A stretch of DNA of 64,000 nucleotides from an uncultured Paracoccus sp. (GTDB taxonomy: Bacteria; Pseudomonadota; Alphaproteobacteria; Rhodobacterales; Rhodobacteraceae): NCBI GenBank assembly GCA_934533075.1, contig CAKTBJ010000009.1:1-64000 (forward strand). Reading direction: 5' to 3'. The stretch's first letter is position 1; each line of letters starts with the position of its first letter. Positions 1 to 9,108 of the stretch are shown here, piece after piece. The notes beneath the pieces were generated by a model. It was not told where the DNA came from, did no database searches, and was given only the letters and a program-made list of their open reading frames with translations. The position numbers and the translations under genes are program-made.

Positions 1-42
1 GGCAAGGTCGGGGCGCAGGTCGGGCGGGTTCGCGATGCTCAT
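1..42 (-). CDS. 5' end of an unidentified gene (runs off the window)
   Basis: Only 14 codons are visible, reading MSIANPPDLRPDLA from an ATG whose first base is 42. An AGAAGG stands six bases before that ATG on the minus strand, so a real translation start is likely. It is divergent from the acyl-CoA synthetase. Too little is present to name a family. Confidence 0.5.
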   Translation of the reverse strand, partial: MSIANPPDLRPDLA

Positions 43-160
43 GGCGGGCCTTCTATAACGGCGCGGGCGCGCAAGAAAGCCCGTTTGCGCAGGCCCGCCC
101 CCGTTGCACGGCACGCCCGCGCGGCATATTGACCGCTGCGAGCTTGACCGGAGGGATGCC

Positions 161-1801
161 ATGCCTGGCGCCTACGATTCGGGGCTGGACCGCAACCCCG
201 CCAATCACCAGCCCCTGACCCCCATCGTCTTTCTGGAGCGTGCGGCAATAGCCCATCCCGACCATGTGGCGGTGATTCACGGCGGCCTGCGGCGCAGCTA
301 TGCCGCGTTGTGGGCACGCTGCCGGCGACTGGCCTCGGCGCTGGCGGCGGCCGGGGTGGGGCATGGCGATACGGTCAGCGTGATCCTGCCCAACACCCCG
401 CCGATGATCGAGGCGCATTTCGGCGTGCCGATGGCCGGCGCGGTGCTGCATGCGGTCAATACGCGGCTGGATGCGACGGCCATCGCCTTTCAACTTGATC
501 ACGCGGAAACCCGCGTCCTGATCGTGGATCGCGAATTCGCCGATGTGGCGCGCGCGGCGCTGGCGCTGGCCCGCGTCAGCCCGCTGCTGGTCAGCGTGGA
601 CGATCCCGAGCATGGCGCGGACGCCCCCTATCCCAAGGCCGCGCCGCTGAGCGGGCTGGATTACGAGGATTTCGTCGCCTCCGGCCGCGCGGACGATCCG
701 TGGCGGCGGCCCCGCGACGAATGGGATGCGATCGCGCTGAACTATACCTCGGGCACGACGGGCAATCCGAAGGGCGCGGTCTATCACCACCGGGGCGCGG
801 CGCTGATGTGCTATGCCAATACCATCAATGCCGTGATGGACCGGCACCCGGTCTTCCTGTGGACGCAGCCGATGTTCCATTGCAACGGCTGGTGCTTTCC
901 CTGGGCGGTGACGGTGCAGGCGGGCACGCATGTCTGCCTGCGCTGGGTCCGCGCGCGCCCGATCTACGACGCCATCGCCGATCTGGGCGTGACGCATCTG
1001 TGCGGGGCGCCGATCATCATGACCACGCTGATGAACGCCCCGGAGGAGGAACGCCGCCCGCTGCCCCGCGCCGTGCGCTTCAATGTCTCCGGCGCGCCGC
1101 CGCCCGAGGCGGTGATCGAGGCGATGGGCAGGGCGGGCTTCATCGTCAACCACCTTTACGGCCTGACGGAAAGCTTCGGCCCGGCGGTGGTCAATCCGTG
1201 GCATGCCGAATGGGACGCCCTGCCCGAACCCGATCAGGCGGTGCGCCGGGCGCGGCAGGGCGTGCGCGGCGTGGCGCTGGACGGGCTGGCGGTGCTGGAC
1301 CCGCAAACGATGGCGCCGGTCCCCGCCGATGGCGAGACGCTGGGCGAGGTGATGCTGCGCGGCAATATCGTGATGAAGGGCTATCTGAAGAACCCCGCCG
1401 CCACGGCCGAGGCCTTTGCCGGCGGATGGTTCCATACCGGCGATCTGGGCGTGACCTGGCCGGACGGCTATGTGCAGCTGAAGGACAGGTCCAAGGACAT
1501 CATCATCTCCGGCGGCGAGAATATTTCCTCCATCGAGGTGGAGAATGCCATCTACAGCCACCCGGACGTGCTGCTTTGCGCGGTGATCGCGGCGCCGTCC
1601 GAGAAATGGGGCGAAACCCCGGTGGCCTATGTCGAGATGAAGCCGGGCCGGCAGGCCACGGCGGCGGAGATCATCGACTGGTGCCGCCGGCATCTGGCGC
1701 GGTTCAAATGCCCCACCGAGGTCGTGTTCATGGAGATCCCGCGCACCGCCACCGGCAAGGTGCAGAAGTTCAGGCTGCGCGAGATGATCCGGGCGGGGTA
1801 G
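161..1801 (+). CDS. acyl-CoA synthetase (AMP-forming), fatty acid/DmdB-like ligase
   Basis: A 546-residue adenylate-forming ligase: it should activate a carboxylic acid with ATP and pass it to coenzyme A. The P-loop YTSGTTGNPKG is at about residues 195-205, YGLTES follows in mid protein, DRSKD is at about 442 and the catalytic lysine of TGKVQKF is Lys533. The FHCNGWCFPW stretch and general resemblance recall medium/long-chain ligases and the methylmercaptopropionate-CoA ligase DmdB of Rhodobacterales; the actual substrate cannot be read. ATG 161 is chosen because GGAGGG ends five bases before it; an in-frame ATG at 104 has no such site. The gene stands alone. Confidence 0.9.
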   Translation: MPGAYDSGLDRNPANHQPLTPIVFLERAAIAHPDHVAVIHGGLRRSYAALWARCRRLASALAAAGVGHGDTVSVILPNTPPMIEAHFGVPMAGAVLHAVNTRLDATAIAFQLDHAETRVLIVDREFADVARAALALARVSPLLVSVDDPEHGADAPYPKAAPLSGLDYEDFVASGRADDPWRRPRDEWDAIALNYTSGTTGNPKGAVYHHRGAALMCYANTINAVMDRHPVFLWTQPMFHCNGWCFPWAVTVQAGTHVCLRWVRARPIYDAIADLGVTHLCGAPIIMTTLMNAPEEERRPLPRAVRFNVSGAPPPEAVIEAMGRAGFIVNHLYGLTESFGPAVVNPWHAEWDALPEPDQAVRRARQGVRGVALDGLAVLDPQTMAPVPADGETLGEVMLRGNIVMKGYLKNPAATAEAFAGGWFHTGDLGVTWPDGYVQLKDRSKDIIISGGENISSIEVENAIYSHPDVLLCAVIAAPSEKWGETPVAYVEMKPGRQATAAEIIDWCRRHLARFKCPTEVVFMEIPRTATGKVQKFRLREMIRAG

Positions 1802-2245
1802 GCATGGCCTGCCCTGCCGGATGCAGACGAGGCGAAACCGACCGGGCCGCCATCCCGGATGCCACCGCACCATGCCCGCGCGCCTGTGCGCCCGCGGGCC
1901 TCCCTCCCTTCGGGCAGCATCGTGCCCGTGGTCATCCGCTGCGTGCATTCACCCGTGGGCCTGCCCCCGTCGGTCTCGATCTCGATCATGGCGATATTGA
2001 TCCCGTGGGGTCGTGTGCCAGACTGGTAATGGGGATTTGCCGACAGTTCGGCCGATTGATGTTGGTTCGAGACCAGCCCGGCCTCACATCTCACCCTCTA
2101 TTCGCCCGTGACCCTACTCCTTGTCTGCCACCGTTCGGCAGCGCCTTTGCACGGGCCATCCCATGCATGCCGCCCCTCGGCTCGGCGCGGCAGCGCCATC
2201 GCCCGCTCGGGACCGGCACACAGCTCGCGGCCACTGCACCCCGGA
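1802..2245. other. gene-free stretch
   Basis: No convincing gene is seen. The open frames here are continuations or shadows of the acyl-CoA synthetase. A tRNA-like T-arm at 2061-2077 has no matching acceptor or D arm. The end of the synthetase and the end of the TfoX-like gene converge here, but no hairpin with a T-run was recognised. Confidence 0.5.
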
Positions 2246-2587
2246 TCAGCGCCGCTCGGCCTCCCGCGCCGCAAGGCAGGCCCGTTCGGCCCAGATCAGG
2301 AAGGTCTCGTCATCCTCGACCACCTCGTCGGGGGCCAGCCAATAGGATTTCACCACCGCCTCCTCGCCCTTGCGGGTGGTGAAGGTGAAAGGGTGCGAGC
2401 GTGCGGCCTCGTAATCGGCACGCGATTCCGCATCCACCTTGAAATAGACCGCCCCCCGCCAGACGAGGGCGAACACCAGCCCGTCGCGATACAGCGCCGT
2501 GGTCCCGAACAGGCGCCGGGTCGAGACCCGCCAGCCCTCCAGCCGGTCGAGGCAGTAATCGACCAGTTGCCGGGTCTCGTCCGTCAC
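2246..2587 (-). CDS. TfoX/Sxy N-terminal domain protein
   Basis: About 113 residues beginning VTDETRQLVDYCLDRLEG and containing the fold-typical RRLFGTTALYRDGLVFALV and VYFKVD segments of the TfoX N-terminal domain. Family members are linked to competence regulation in gammaproteobacteria, but stand-alone copies in alphaproteobacteria have no settled role. The start is placed at GTG 2587, which directly overlaps a TGA in the frame of a duplicated murB 3' end; a longer ATG start at 2641 would add residues with no family likeness. It is the last gene after murB on this strand and may once have been coupled to it. Confidence 0.7.
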   Translation of the reverse strand: MTDETRQLVDYCLDRLEGWRVSTRRLFGTTALYRDGLVFALVWRGAVYFKVDAESRADYEAARSHPFTFTTRKGEEAVVKSYWLAPDEVVEDDETFLIWAERACLAAREAERR

Positions 2588-2711
2588 GGCTCGCCCAGCC
2601 GGATCACCTGCCGGCGCAGGCCCGGCCCCGGAACCCCCCATATCCGGGCACGGGGCACAGATGCGGCGCCGCGAGGACGGGCGCGGGTCACGGCTCGCCC
2701 AGCCGGATCAC
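2583..2711. repeat. 25-bp direct repeat: duplicated 3' end of murB
   Basis: Bases 2583-2607 and 2687-2711 are identical (25 bp, 104 bp apart). The second copy is the real end of murB (codons for VIRLGEP and the stop); the first copy is the same sequence fused to the GTG start of the TfoX-like gene. This looks like a small duplication or a recombination scar between murB and its neighbour. Confidence 0.85.
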
Positions 2712-3620
2712 TTCCCATTGCAATTCGTGCCCCGAGGTCTCGCGCACGCGGGCGCGGACCAGTTCGCCCAAGGCCTCCAGTTCGGCGGCGGTGGCGGTGC
2801 CGGTGTTCATCAGGAAGTTCGGGTGCTTCTCGCTCATCTGCGCGCCGCCGAGGCGGTGGCCGCGCAGGCCGGCATCCTCGATCAGCTTCCAGGCCTTCAA
2901 CTCATGCGTATCGTCGGCCCGCCCGGTCGAGGAAAACCCCGCCGGGTTGCGGAAGGTGGACCCCGCCGTGCCCGCCCCGGTCGGCTGGCTGGCATCGCGT
3001 TTCGCAAGCTGTTCGGCCATGCGGGCCTCCAGCGCCTGCGGATCGCCGGGTTCGGCGCGGAAGCGGGCCTGGGTCAGCACCCAGCCGTCGGGCAGGTCGG
3101 AATGACGATAGGCGAAGGCCAGATCGGCCGGGGTCAGCACCCGGATTTCACCGGCCCGCGTGACTGCGGTGGCGTCGATCAGGTGGTCGGCGACATAGCT
3201 GCCATAGCAGCCGGCATTCATCCGCACCGCCCCGCCGATACTGCCGGGAATGGTGCGCAGGAAGGTCAGGTCCAGCCCGGCCTGCGCGGCCTTGCGCGCC
3301 ACATGCGCATCCAGCGCGGCGGCGCCGGCGGTCACGATGCCGTCCGCGCAAGCGATGTCATTGAAGCCCCGCCCCAGCCGGATCACCACGCCCCGCACCC
3401 CGCCGTCGCGCACGATCAGGTTCGAGCCGACGCCGATGGGCTGCACCGGCACCGCCGGCGGCAGGGCGCGCAGGAAGGCGGCAAGGTCGTCGGTATCGGC
3501 GGGCTGGAACAGCCATTCCGCCGGCCCGCCCACCCGCAGCCAGGTCAGCGCCGAAAGCGGCTTGCCTGCGGCCAGCGCACCGCGCGGCACGGGCAGCATG
3601 TCGGGGGTGACGCGGGTCAT
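2688..3620 (-). CDS. murB: UDP-N-acetylenolpyruvoylglucosamine reductase
   Basis: A 310-residue flavoenzyme that reduces UDP-GlcNAc-enolpyruvate to UDP-MurNAc with NADPH, the second committed step of peptidoglycan precursor synthesis in the cytoplasm. The FAD-binding segments [14 protein letters not shown] (about 72-85) and [17 protein letters not shown] (about 124-140) are clear, as is the C-terminal GSTFRNP with the catalytic serine and [12 protein letters not shown]. It is the last dcw gene here; a ddl gene would normally follow but does not. A gap of 61 bp separates it from the small membrane protein upstream. Confidence 0.96.
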   Translation of the reverse strand: MTRVTPDMLPVPRGALAAGKPLSALTWLRVGGPAEWLFQPADTDDLAAFLRALPPAVPVQPIGVGSNLIVRDGGVRGVVIRLGRGFNDIACADGIVTAGAAALDAHVARKAAQAGLDLTFLRTIPGSIGGAVRMNAGCYGSYVADHLIDATAVTRAGEIRVLTPADLAFAYRHSDLPDGWVLTQARFRAEPGDPQALEARMAEQLAKRDASQPTGAGTAGSTFRNPAGFSSTGRADDTHELKAWKLIEDAGLRGHRLGGAQMSEKHPNFLMNTGTATAAELEALGELVRARVRETSGHELQWEVIRLGEP

Positions 3621-3681
3621 CTGGGCTTCCCTCTCATGGGTCGTTGCGCGTGGTAATCGAAAGCGGCGGCGCGCGCAAACC

Positions 3682-4053
3682 TCACTCCATCACGCTGGCC
3701 AGCACGCCCAGCCCGCACAACAGGCCGATCCCCAGCACACTCCACCAGCCGGGGGCACCGGAGGGGGGACGCGGGGGCGGGCGCCGCCATTCGTAAAGCC
3801 GGCGCAGCGCCGCGCCCAGAACCACCCCGCCCGCCGCGATGAACAGCAGCAGGGCGCAGAGCACGCCGATGATGCCGGCCAGAAAGCCGCCGCCGCTCTT
3901 GCTCTCGCCGATGGCCCAGCACAGCAGGCCGCCCACCAGCAGCAGCGCCAGCCCCGCCCCCATCGCCGGCCAGGACCGCGCCGCCATGCGCGCGGCGCCG
4001 AACCATGCCGCCAGCCCGGCGACGACCGCGACGATGAGCCAGAGGGTCAGCAC
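3682..4053 (-). CDS. small four-helix membrane protein between murC and murB
   Basis: A 123-residue protein starting at GTG 4053, three bases after the murC stop. It has four hydrophobic segments (about residues 1-21, 29-49, 55-82 and 100-121) with a short basic, proline-rich loop ([12 protein letters not shown]) before the last. No enzymatic motif is visible. Small membrane proteins of this sort occur between murC and murB in Rhodobacterales, so the position suggests an envelope role, but that is inference only. Confidence 0.75.
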   Translation of the reverse strand: MLTLWLIVAVVAGLAAWFGAARMAARSWPAMGAGLALLLVGGLLCWAIGESKSGGGFLAGIIGVLCALLLFIAAGGVVLGAALRRLYEWRRPPPRPPSGAPGWWSVLGIGLLCGLGVLASVME

Positions 4054-4056
4054 ACC

Positions 4057-5481
4057 CTACTTCGCTTGCAGCCGCGCCGGCAGCCCGTTCGCCCAGCCGG
4101 AAATCGAGCCGGCGCCGAGGCAGACCACCATGTCGCCGGGACGGGCCTGCTCGCGAACAAGGCGGGTCAGGTCGTCCTCGTCGATCACGGCGCGGGCGTG
4201 GCGGTGGCCGTGGGCGATCAGCCCGGCCACCAGATCCTCGCGCGAGGCGCCGGGGATCGGCTCCTCGCCGGCGGCATAGACCTCGGCGATGGCCACCACG
4301 TCGGCCTCGTTGAAGCAGGTGCAGAAATCCTCGAACAGGGTCGAGAGGCGCGAATAGCGGTGCGGCTGGTGGATGGCGATCACCCGGCCCCTGGACCCCA
4401 GCGCCTGCCGGGCCGCGCGCAGCACGGCGGCGATCTCGACCGGGTGGTGGCCGTAATCGTCGATGATCGCCACCCCGTTCACCTCGCCCACGCGGGTGAA
4501 CCGCCGGTTGACGCCGCCGAAGCCCGCCAGCGCCTCGCGGATCACCTCGGCCGGGATGCCCAGGTGCCGGGCCACGGCCACGGCGGCCAGACAGTTGGAC
4601 ACGTTGTGATCGCCCGGCATCGGCAGGGTGCAACCCTCGATCACCGGGATATTGCCGGCCTCATCGGCCTCGCCCTGAAGCGCGATGTCGAAATGCGCGA
4701 CGCCGCCCTCGTAACGCAGGTTGATCGCCCGCAGATCGGCCTGGGCATTGAAGCCGAAGGTGACCACGCGGCGGTCGCTGATCCGGCCCACCAGAGCCTG
4801 CACCTCCGGGTGGTCGGTGCACAGCACCGCCAGCCCGTAGAAGGGGATGTTCGACACGAAATCCGTGAACCCCTTGCGCAGCGCGTCGAAGCTGCCCCAA
4901 TGCTCCATATGCTCGGGGTCGATATTGGTGACGATGGCAATATCGGCGGGCAGGCGGTTGAAGCTGCCGTCGCTCTCGTCGGCCTCGACGACCATCCATT
5001 CTCCCGCCCCGGCCCGCGCGTTGCTGCCATAGGCATGGATCACCCCGCCATTGATGACGGTCGGGTCCAAGCCCCCCTTGTCCAGCAGCGTCGCCACCAT
5101 CGTCGTGGTGGTGGTCTTGCCATGCGTCCCGGCGATGGCGATGTTCGAGCGCAGGCGCATCAGCTCCGCCAGCATCTCGGCCCGGCGCACGACCGGCAGG
5201 CCCCGGCGGCGGGCTTCCTCCAGTTCGGGGTTGCCCTTCTTGATCGCGGTCGAGATCACCACCACGGCGGCCTCGCCGATATTCTCGACCCGCTGGCCCT
5301 CGAAGATGGTGGCGCCGAGATCGGCCAGCCGGTCGGTGATCTTCGACCGCTTCGCATCCGAGCCTTGCACCCGATAGCCCAGCGTCATCAGCACCTCGGC
5401 GATGCCGGACATGCCGATGCCGCCGATGCCGACGAAATGGATGGGGCCAAGCTGGGCGGGAAGCTTCGTCGCGGGTTTCAT
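4057..5481 (-). CDS. murC: UDP-N-acetylmuramate--L-alanine ligase
   Basis: A 474-residue Mur ligase that adds L-alanine to UDP-MurNAc using ATP. The N-terminal [15 protein letters not shown] nucleotide-fold motif is at about 15-29, the ATP-binding [10 protein letters not shown] at 118-127, and the conserved FNEADVV and DDYGHHP motifs lie in the C-terminal half. The start ATG 5481 overlaps the murG stop by the ATGA type, which favours translational coupling. The product works in the cytoplasm upstream of murE and murF, which are encoded in the same cluster. Confidence 0.97.
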   Translation of the reverse strand: MKPATKLPAQLGPIHFVGIGGIGMSGIAEVLMTLGYRVQGSDAKRSKITDRLADLGATIFEGQRVENIGEAAVVVISTAIKKGNPELEEARRRGLPVVRRAEMLAELMRLRSNIAIAGTHGKTTTTTMVATLLDKGGLDPTVINGGVIHAYGSNARAGAGEWMVVEADESDGSFNRLPADIAIVTNIDPEHMEHWGSFDALRKGFTDFVSNIPFYGLAVLCTDHPEVQALVGRISDRRVVTFGFNAQADLRAINLRYEGGVAHFDIALQGEADEAGNIPVIEGCTLPMPGDHNVSNCLAAVAVARHLGIPAEVIREALAGFGGVNRRFTRVGEVNGVAIIDDYGHHPVEIAAVLRAARQALGSRGRVIAIHQPHRYSRLSTLFEDFCTCFNEADVVAIAEVYAAGEEPIPGASREDLVAGLIAHGHRHARAVIDEDDLTRLVREQARPGDMVVCLGAGSISGWANGLPARLQAK

Positions 5482-6587
5482 CGGGCGAGGTCTTTCACAA
5501 TTGCATGAAGGCGGGCGGCGGCGTCGGGGCGGCCAAGGGCGCGCGCGGCCTCGGCCATCGCGCCGGCGCGGGCGGGGTCGGTGAGGATGGACGTGATCGC
5601 CTCGGTCAACCGGGCGGCGCTGAAATCGGCCTCGGCAAGGGCGATGGCGGCGCCGGCATCGTGCAGCGGCCGGGCATTGGCGGTCTGGTGATCGCCCGCC
5701 GCAGCGGCGAAGGGGACAAGGATCGCGGGGCGGCCGATGGCGGTGATCTCGGCCACCGAGGACGCCCCCGCGCGGGCGATGACCAGTTGCGCGCGGGCCA
5801 TGCGGGCAGGCACGTCGTCGAAGAAGCTGGCGACCTCGGCGCGAATGCCCGCCGCCGCATAGGTCGCACGCACCCGCTCCAGATCCTCGGGGCGAAGCTG
5901 GTGGGTGACGGTCAGGCGGGCGCGCAGGGAATCGGGCAGGGCCACGATCGCCTCGGCCACGCTGTCCGACAGGATGCGCGCGCCCTGGCTGCCGCCGATG
6001 ACGAGGATGTCCAGCGCGCCCTCGGGCGGCTGATAGGGCCGGTCCAGCACCGCCAGCACCGAGGTGCGCACGGGGTTCCCGGTATGGGTGGCCTCGACGC
6101 CTTCGGGCAAGGCGGTGGGCCATGTCCCGCAGGCCACCGCCGCCACGCGCGGGGCGAAGATGCGGTTGACGCGGCCCATCACGCCGTTCTGCTCGTGGAT
6201 CATCGCCGGGATGCGCAGCAGCCGCGCCGCCGCCAGCGCCGGAATCGAGGGATAGCCGCCAAACCCCACCACCACCGCCGGCCGGTCGGCGCGCATCTGC
6301 GCCACGGCCGAGCCAATGCCGCGCAGGATGCGGAAGGGCGCGGCCAGCTTGCCCGCCAAACCGCCGCGCGCGGTCGAGGCCGCCGCCACCTGCCGCCGCA
6401 CCACCGCCACCGGAAAGCCCCCGGCATAGCGGGCACCGCGCGCATCGGTGGACAGCACCACCCGCCAGCCATCGGCCAGCAGCGCCTCGGCCAGGGCCTG
6501 CGCCGGGAACATGTGCCCGCCGGTGCCGCCGGCCGCGATCAGCGCAAGGCGCCCTTGCCCGGCGCCCGTCTGCGAAACCTGCGCCAT
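5478..6587 (-). CDS. murG: lipid II synthase (UDP-GlcNAc transferase)
   Basis: A 369-residue GT28 glycosyltransferase that adds GlcNAc to lipid I at the inner face of the membrane, giving lipid II. The glycine-rich loop [12 protein letters not shown] is near the N terminus, and [15 protein letters not shown] and [23 protein letters not shown] mark the C-terminal donor-binding domain. Start MAQVSQTG at ATG 6587 lies two bases after the ftsW stop. Its lipid product is the substrate of the FtsW/FtsI pair encoded in the same cluster. Confidence 0.97.
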   Translation of the reverse strand: MAQVSQTGAGQGRLALIAAGGTGGHMFPAQALAEALLADGWRVVLSTDARGARYAGGFPVAVVRRQVAAASTARGGLAGKLAAPFRILRGIGSAVAQMRADRPAVVVGFGGYPSIPALAAARLLRIPAMIHEQNGVMGRVNRIFAPRVAAVACGTWPTALPEGVEATHTGNPVRTSVLAVLDRPYQPPEGALDILVIGGSQGARILSDSVAEAIVALPDSLRARLTVTHQLRPEDLERVRATYAAAGIRAEVASFFDDVPARMARAQLVIARAGASSVAEITAIGRPAILVPFAAAAGDHQTANARPLHDAGAAIALAEADFSAARLTEAITSILTDPARAGAMAEAARALGRPDAAARLHAIVKDLAR

Positions 6588-6589
6588 GT

Positions 6590-7783
6590 TCAGCGCCCCG
6601 CCGGCAACCGGCGGATGCCCTCGAAATCGCGGGCGAGGATGTCGGCATAGTCGTGCTGGGGCCGCGTCCGGGTCAGCGCCAGCAGCATCCCCATCGCGAT
6701 CCCCGAGGCGATCAGCGACGAGCCGCCATAGCTGACGAAGGGCAGCGTCATGCCCTTGGCCGGCAGCAGCCGCACCGCCACGCCCATATTGATCAGCGCC
6801 TGCACGGCAAAGGCGCAGGCCAGCCCGGTGCCGGCGATGCGGGCAAACGGATCGCGCTCGTCCCGCAGCCGCCACAGCGAGCGCAGCACGATGGTCGCGT
6901 AAAGCGCGATGATGACCAAGACCAGGCTGAGACCGTATTCCTCGGCCGCCACGGCGATGATGAAGTCGGTATGCGCATCCGGCAGCGACCATTTCACCGT
7001 GCCCTCGCCCAGGCCGACGCCGAACAGCCCGCCCTCCTGTATGGCGTTGGTGGCATAGCCGATCTGGGTGCGCGGGTCGATGTCGGGCGACAGGAAGCCG
7101 TCGATGCGGCGGGCGAAATGCTCGGACTGGCCATAGGCGAAGATGCCGCCCAGCACGGTCAGCCCCATCGCCCCCAGCAGCAGCACCCAGGGCGCGCCGG
7201 CGACGAAATACATCACCGCCCAGGAGAACAGCACCAGCGCCGCCTGCCCGAAATCGGGTTGCAGGGCCAGCACCACCACCACGAAGACCGTGGCGAGGAA
7301 GGCCAGCCACTTGCCCGGCGGCGCATCGACATCGTGCGAGGCCGCCATGAACCAGGCGATCAGCGCCATGAAGCCGGGCTTGAGGAATTCCGAGGGCTGG
7401 ATCGACACGAAGCCCAGGCTGAGCCAGCGCGTGGCGCCCTTGGAAAAATCGGTGCCGATCACCGGCAGCGCCATCACGATGAGGAAGGCGACACCGAAGC
7501 CCAGCACTCCCAGCCGCCGGATGGTGCGCACGTCGCGGGTGGAGAACCACAGCATCACCAGCAGCGCGACGAGGCCGAAGGCCGCCTGCCGCTTGACGTA
7601 GTAGAAGGCGGGGAGGTTGTTGCGCTCGGCCAGCGGGACCGAGGCGGCGAGGCCCAGCAACAGGCCGACCGCGAACAGGCCCAGCACGCAGGCCAGCGAC
7701 CAGCGATCAATCGTGCGCCACCAGCGCGGCAGGATCGGGTCGCCGACCCGCTCCGGCGTGGCGCCAAACACCATCTCGGTCAT
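6590..7783 (-). CDS. ftsW: septal peptidoglycan polymerase FtsW (SEDS family)
   Basis: A 397-residue polytopic membrane protein with about ten hydrophobic segments, including the SEDS family segments [20 protein letters not shown] and [17 protein letters not shown]. It polymerises lipid II at the division septum together with FtsI. Its 5' side no longer adjoins murD: a plus-strand foreign gene lies between, so transcripts started at mraZ would have to read through about 1.3 kb of antisense DNA, or ftsW needs its own promoter in 7784-8115. Confidence 0.95.
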   Translation of the reverse strand: MTEMVFGATPERVGDPILPRWWRTIDRWSLACVLGLFAVGLLLGLAASVPLAERNNLPAFYYVKRQAAFGLVALLVMLWFSTRDVRTIRRLGVLGFGVAFLIVMALPVIGTDFSKGATRWLSLGFVSIQPSEFLKPGFMALIAWFMAASHDVDAPPGKWLAFLATVFVVVVLALQPDFGQAALVLFSWAVMYFVAGAPWVLLLGAMGLTVLGGIFAYGQSEHFARRIDGFLSPDIDPRTQIGYATNAIQEGGLFGVGLGEGTVKWSLPDAHTDFIIAVAAEEYGLSLVLVIIALYATIVLRSLWRLRDERDPFARIAGTGLACAFAVQALINMGVAVRLLPAKGMTLPFVSYGGSSLIASGIAMGMLLALTRTRPQHDYADILARDFEGIRRLPAGR

Positions 7784-8115
7784 GGAAATACCGCCGTCAC
7801 TGCCTCGAAATCCGCCCGTTTTCCGGGTCTGGCGATCAGTCTAGCGGGATTTTTGCCGTCACGCCAGAAGCGATTCGCGCGCGGCGGCGGAAAGGCGCGG
7901 GTGACGCGGGGTTGCCTCAGCCCGGCCATCGAGGCCGGCCCGAGGCGCTGCGCCCTTCGGGGGCGCAGGGCGGGCGCGGCGGGGCCAACACTCTGCGCAG
8001 ACGACAGGGCAAGATGAACGCACCCACAGAAATGTGCTTGATTTCGCCTTTCTCTTGTGGATGCAGATCCAAGTGGGGTAGGAGTTTCTACCTCATTCGG
8101 GCGCGGAGCACAGGC
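7784..8115. other. divergent intergenic region between ftsW and the HEPN/zinc-ribbon gene
   Basis: No gene is seen. GC-rich DNA continues to about 8010, including a hairpin at 7948-7968 (CTGCGCCC paired with GGGCGCAG around a TTCGG loop) and a copy of CCCGGCCATCGAGGCCG at 7921-7937 that recurs at 50836-50852. From about 8020 the composition falls to that of the inserted gene. GGTAG/CTACC arms at 8077-8081 and 8088-8092 could be a small operator. Promoters for ftsW and for the insert must lie here, but none is certain. Confidence 0.5.
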
Positions 8116-9078
8116 ATGTCGGAGATTTTCGACAACGCAATCACGTCGATTGTCCTCGGGATTGAGGACTTTGAAACTGGGACCGATGCGCGAATGCTCA
8201 GTGCGGCACGGAACTATTACGCAGGTTTACTTTTGCTAGCAAAGGAATGCCTTGTCCGCTCTGCCCCCAAGGCCCACGCAATGGAGATTATCGGGGCCAA
8301 ATTCAAGCCAAAGCCCGATGGGAACGGCGGTGTCGAACATGAGGTCGATGGCTACACGACGATCGACCTCAGTCATTTGCAGGGACGGTTCAAGGACTTC
8401 AAGCTACCGTGGCCAAATGCTGATATCAGAAAACTACAACGCTTTCGGAATGATCTCGAGCACTTCCACCTGAAGGAGCCGGTGAGCGCTCTCAGCGAGG
8501 CGATTGCGTCGTCTTTTCCGATGATCGTCGACTTCTTCAACATCCTCGACGAAGATCCCCAGATGGAGCTTGCCACCATCTGGGACACCATTCTTGAACA
8601 GCGGGAAGCATTCGAGAGGGTTCAGAGGAGGTGTCTCAACAGCTTGGAGAATGTGGACTGGCCTGCTGAAGTGTCGAACCTTGACCGCATGGCATGCCCC
8701 AACTGTGGGTCGTGTCTGGTCGGCCAGTCAAACGCAGGCAACCAAGACCATGAATGCGTCCTTGGGAAATGCTACCAATGCGGTAGAGAAATTGATTTTG
8801 AGAAGATGATGGAAATGGTCGTTGTGACCTCTTATGAAGCTGATGCCTATATGCGCGCTAAGGAAGGCTTGAACTCATCGATGGCTAACTGCCCAGAGTG
8901 CGGTGCTCTTGCCTATGTGGAGACGGACGAGGCCAGCGTCTGCTTCTGTTGCGGGATAAGTGTTGCGGGCGAGTGTGCTAGGTGCGGGGAGGGGGTCAAC
9001 GTAAATGAATACAACTCCGACTACCCGCACCTATGCAGTTACTGCGCCCATATGTTCGACAAGCTAATGAATGAGTAG
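8116..9078 (+). CDS. HEPN-like domain protein with multiple zinc ribbons (inserted in the dcw cluster)
   Basis: A 320-residue protein of unrecognised family. The first 180 residues look helical and carry RNDLEH at 111-116, which fits the R-x4-H signature of HEPN ribonuclease domains, with a polar residue right after the arginine. The last third is rich in paired cysteines: 194/197, 219/222, 259/262, 287/290 and 307/310, plus 200, 214, 276, 278 and 279, enough for two or three zinc ribbons. ATG 8116 has GGAG seven bases upstream. Base and codon use (for example aat, ctt, aag) are clearly lower in GC than all neighbours, it lies antisense to the dcw operon, and it ends 30 bp from the murD stop, so it was probably acquired. 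An RNA-targeting toxin or defence role is inference. Confidence 0.75.
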   Translation: MSEIFDNAITSIVLGIEDFETGTDARMLSAARNYYAGLLLLAKECLVRSAPKAHAMEIIGAKFKPKPDGNGGVEHEVDGYTTIDLSHLQGRFKDFKLPWPNADIRKLQRFRNDLEHFHLKEPVSALSEAIASSFPMIVDFFNILDEDPQMELATIWDTILEQREAFERVQRRCLNSLENVDWPAEVSNLDRMACPNCGSCLVGQSNAGNQDHECVLGKCYQCGREIDFEKMMEMVVVTSYEADAYMRAKEGLNSSMANCPECGALAYVETDEASVCFCCGISVAGECARCGEGVNVNEYNSDYPHLCSYCAHMFDKLMNE

Positions 9079-9108
9079 CCCGGCGATAGCATACATCGCG
9101 GTTCCTCC

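Noticed and set aside
53-1948. Long minus-strand open frame antisense to the acyl-CoA synthetase
   Set aside because: Shadow frame of GC-rich coding DNA; arginine/histidine-rich translation with no family likeness. The same applies to the long antisense frames over murC-murG, acnA, polA and purF.
2061-2077. tRNA-like T-arm (5-bp stem with TTCGAGA loop)
   Set aside because: The flanks do not give a seven-base acceptor pair, D-arm or anticodon arm, so it is not a tRNA gene.
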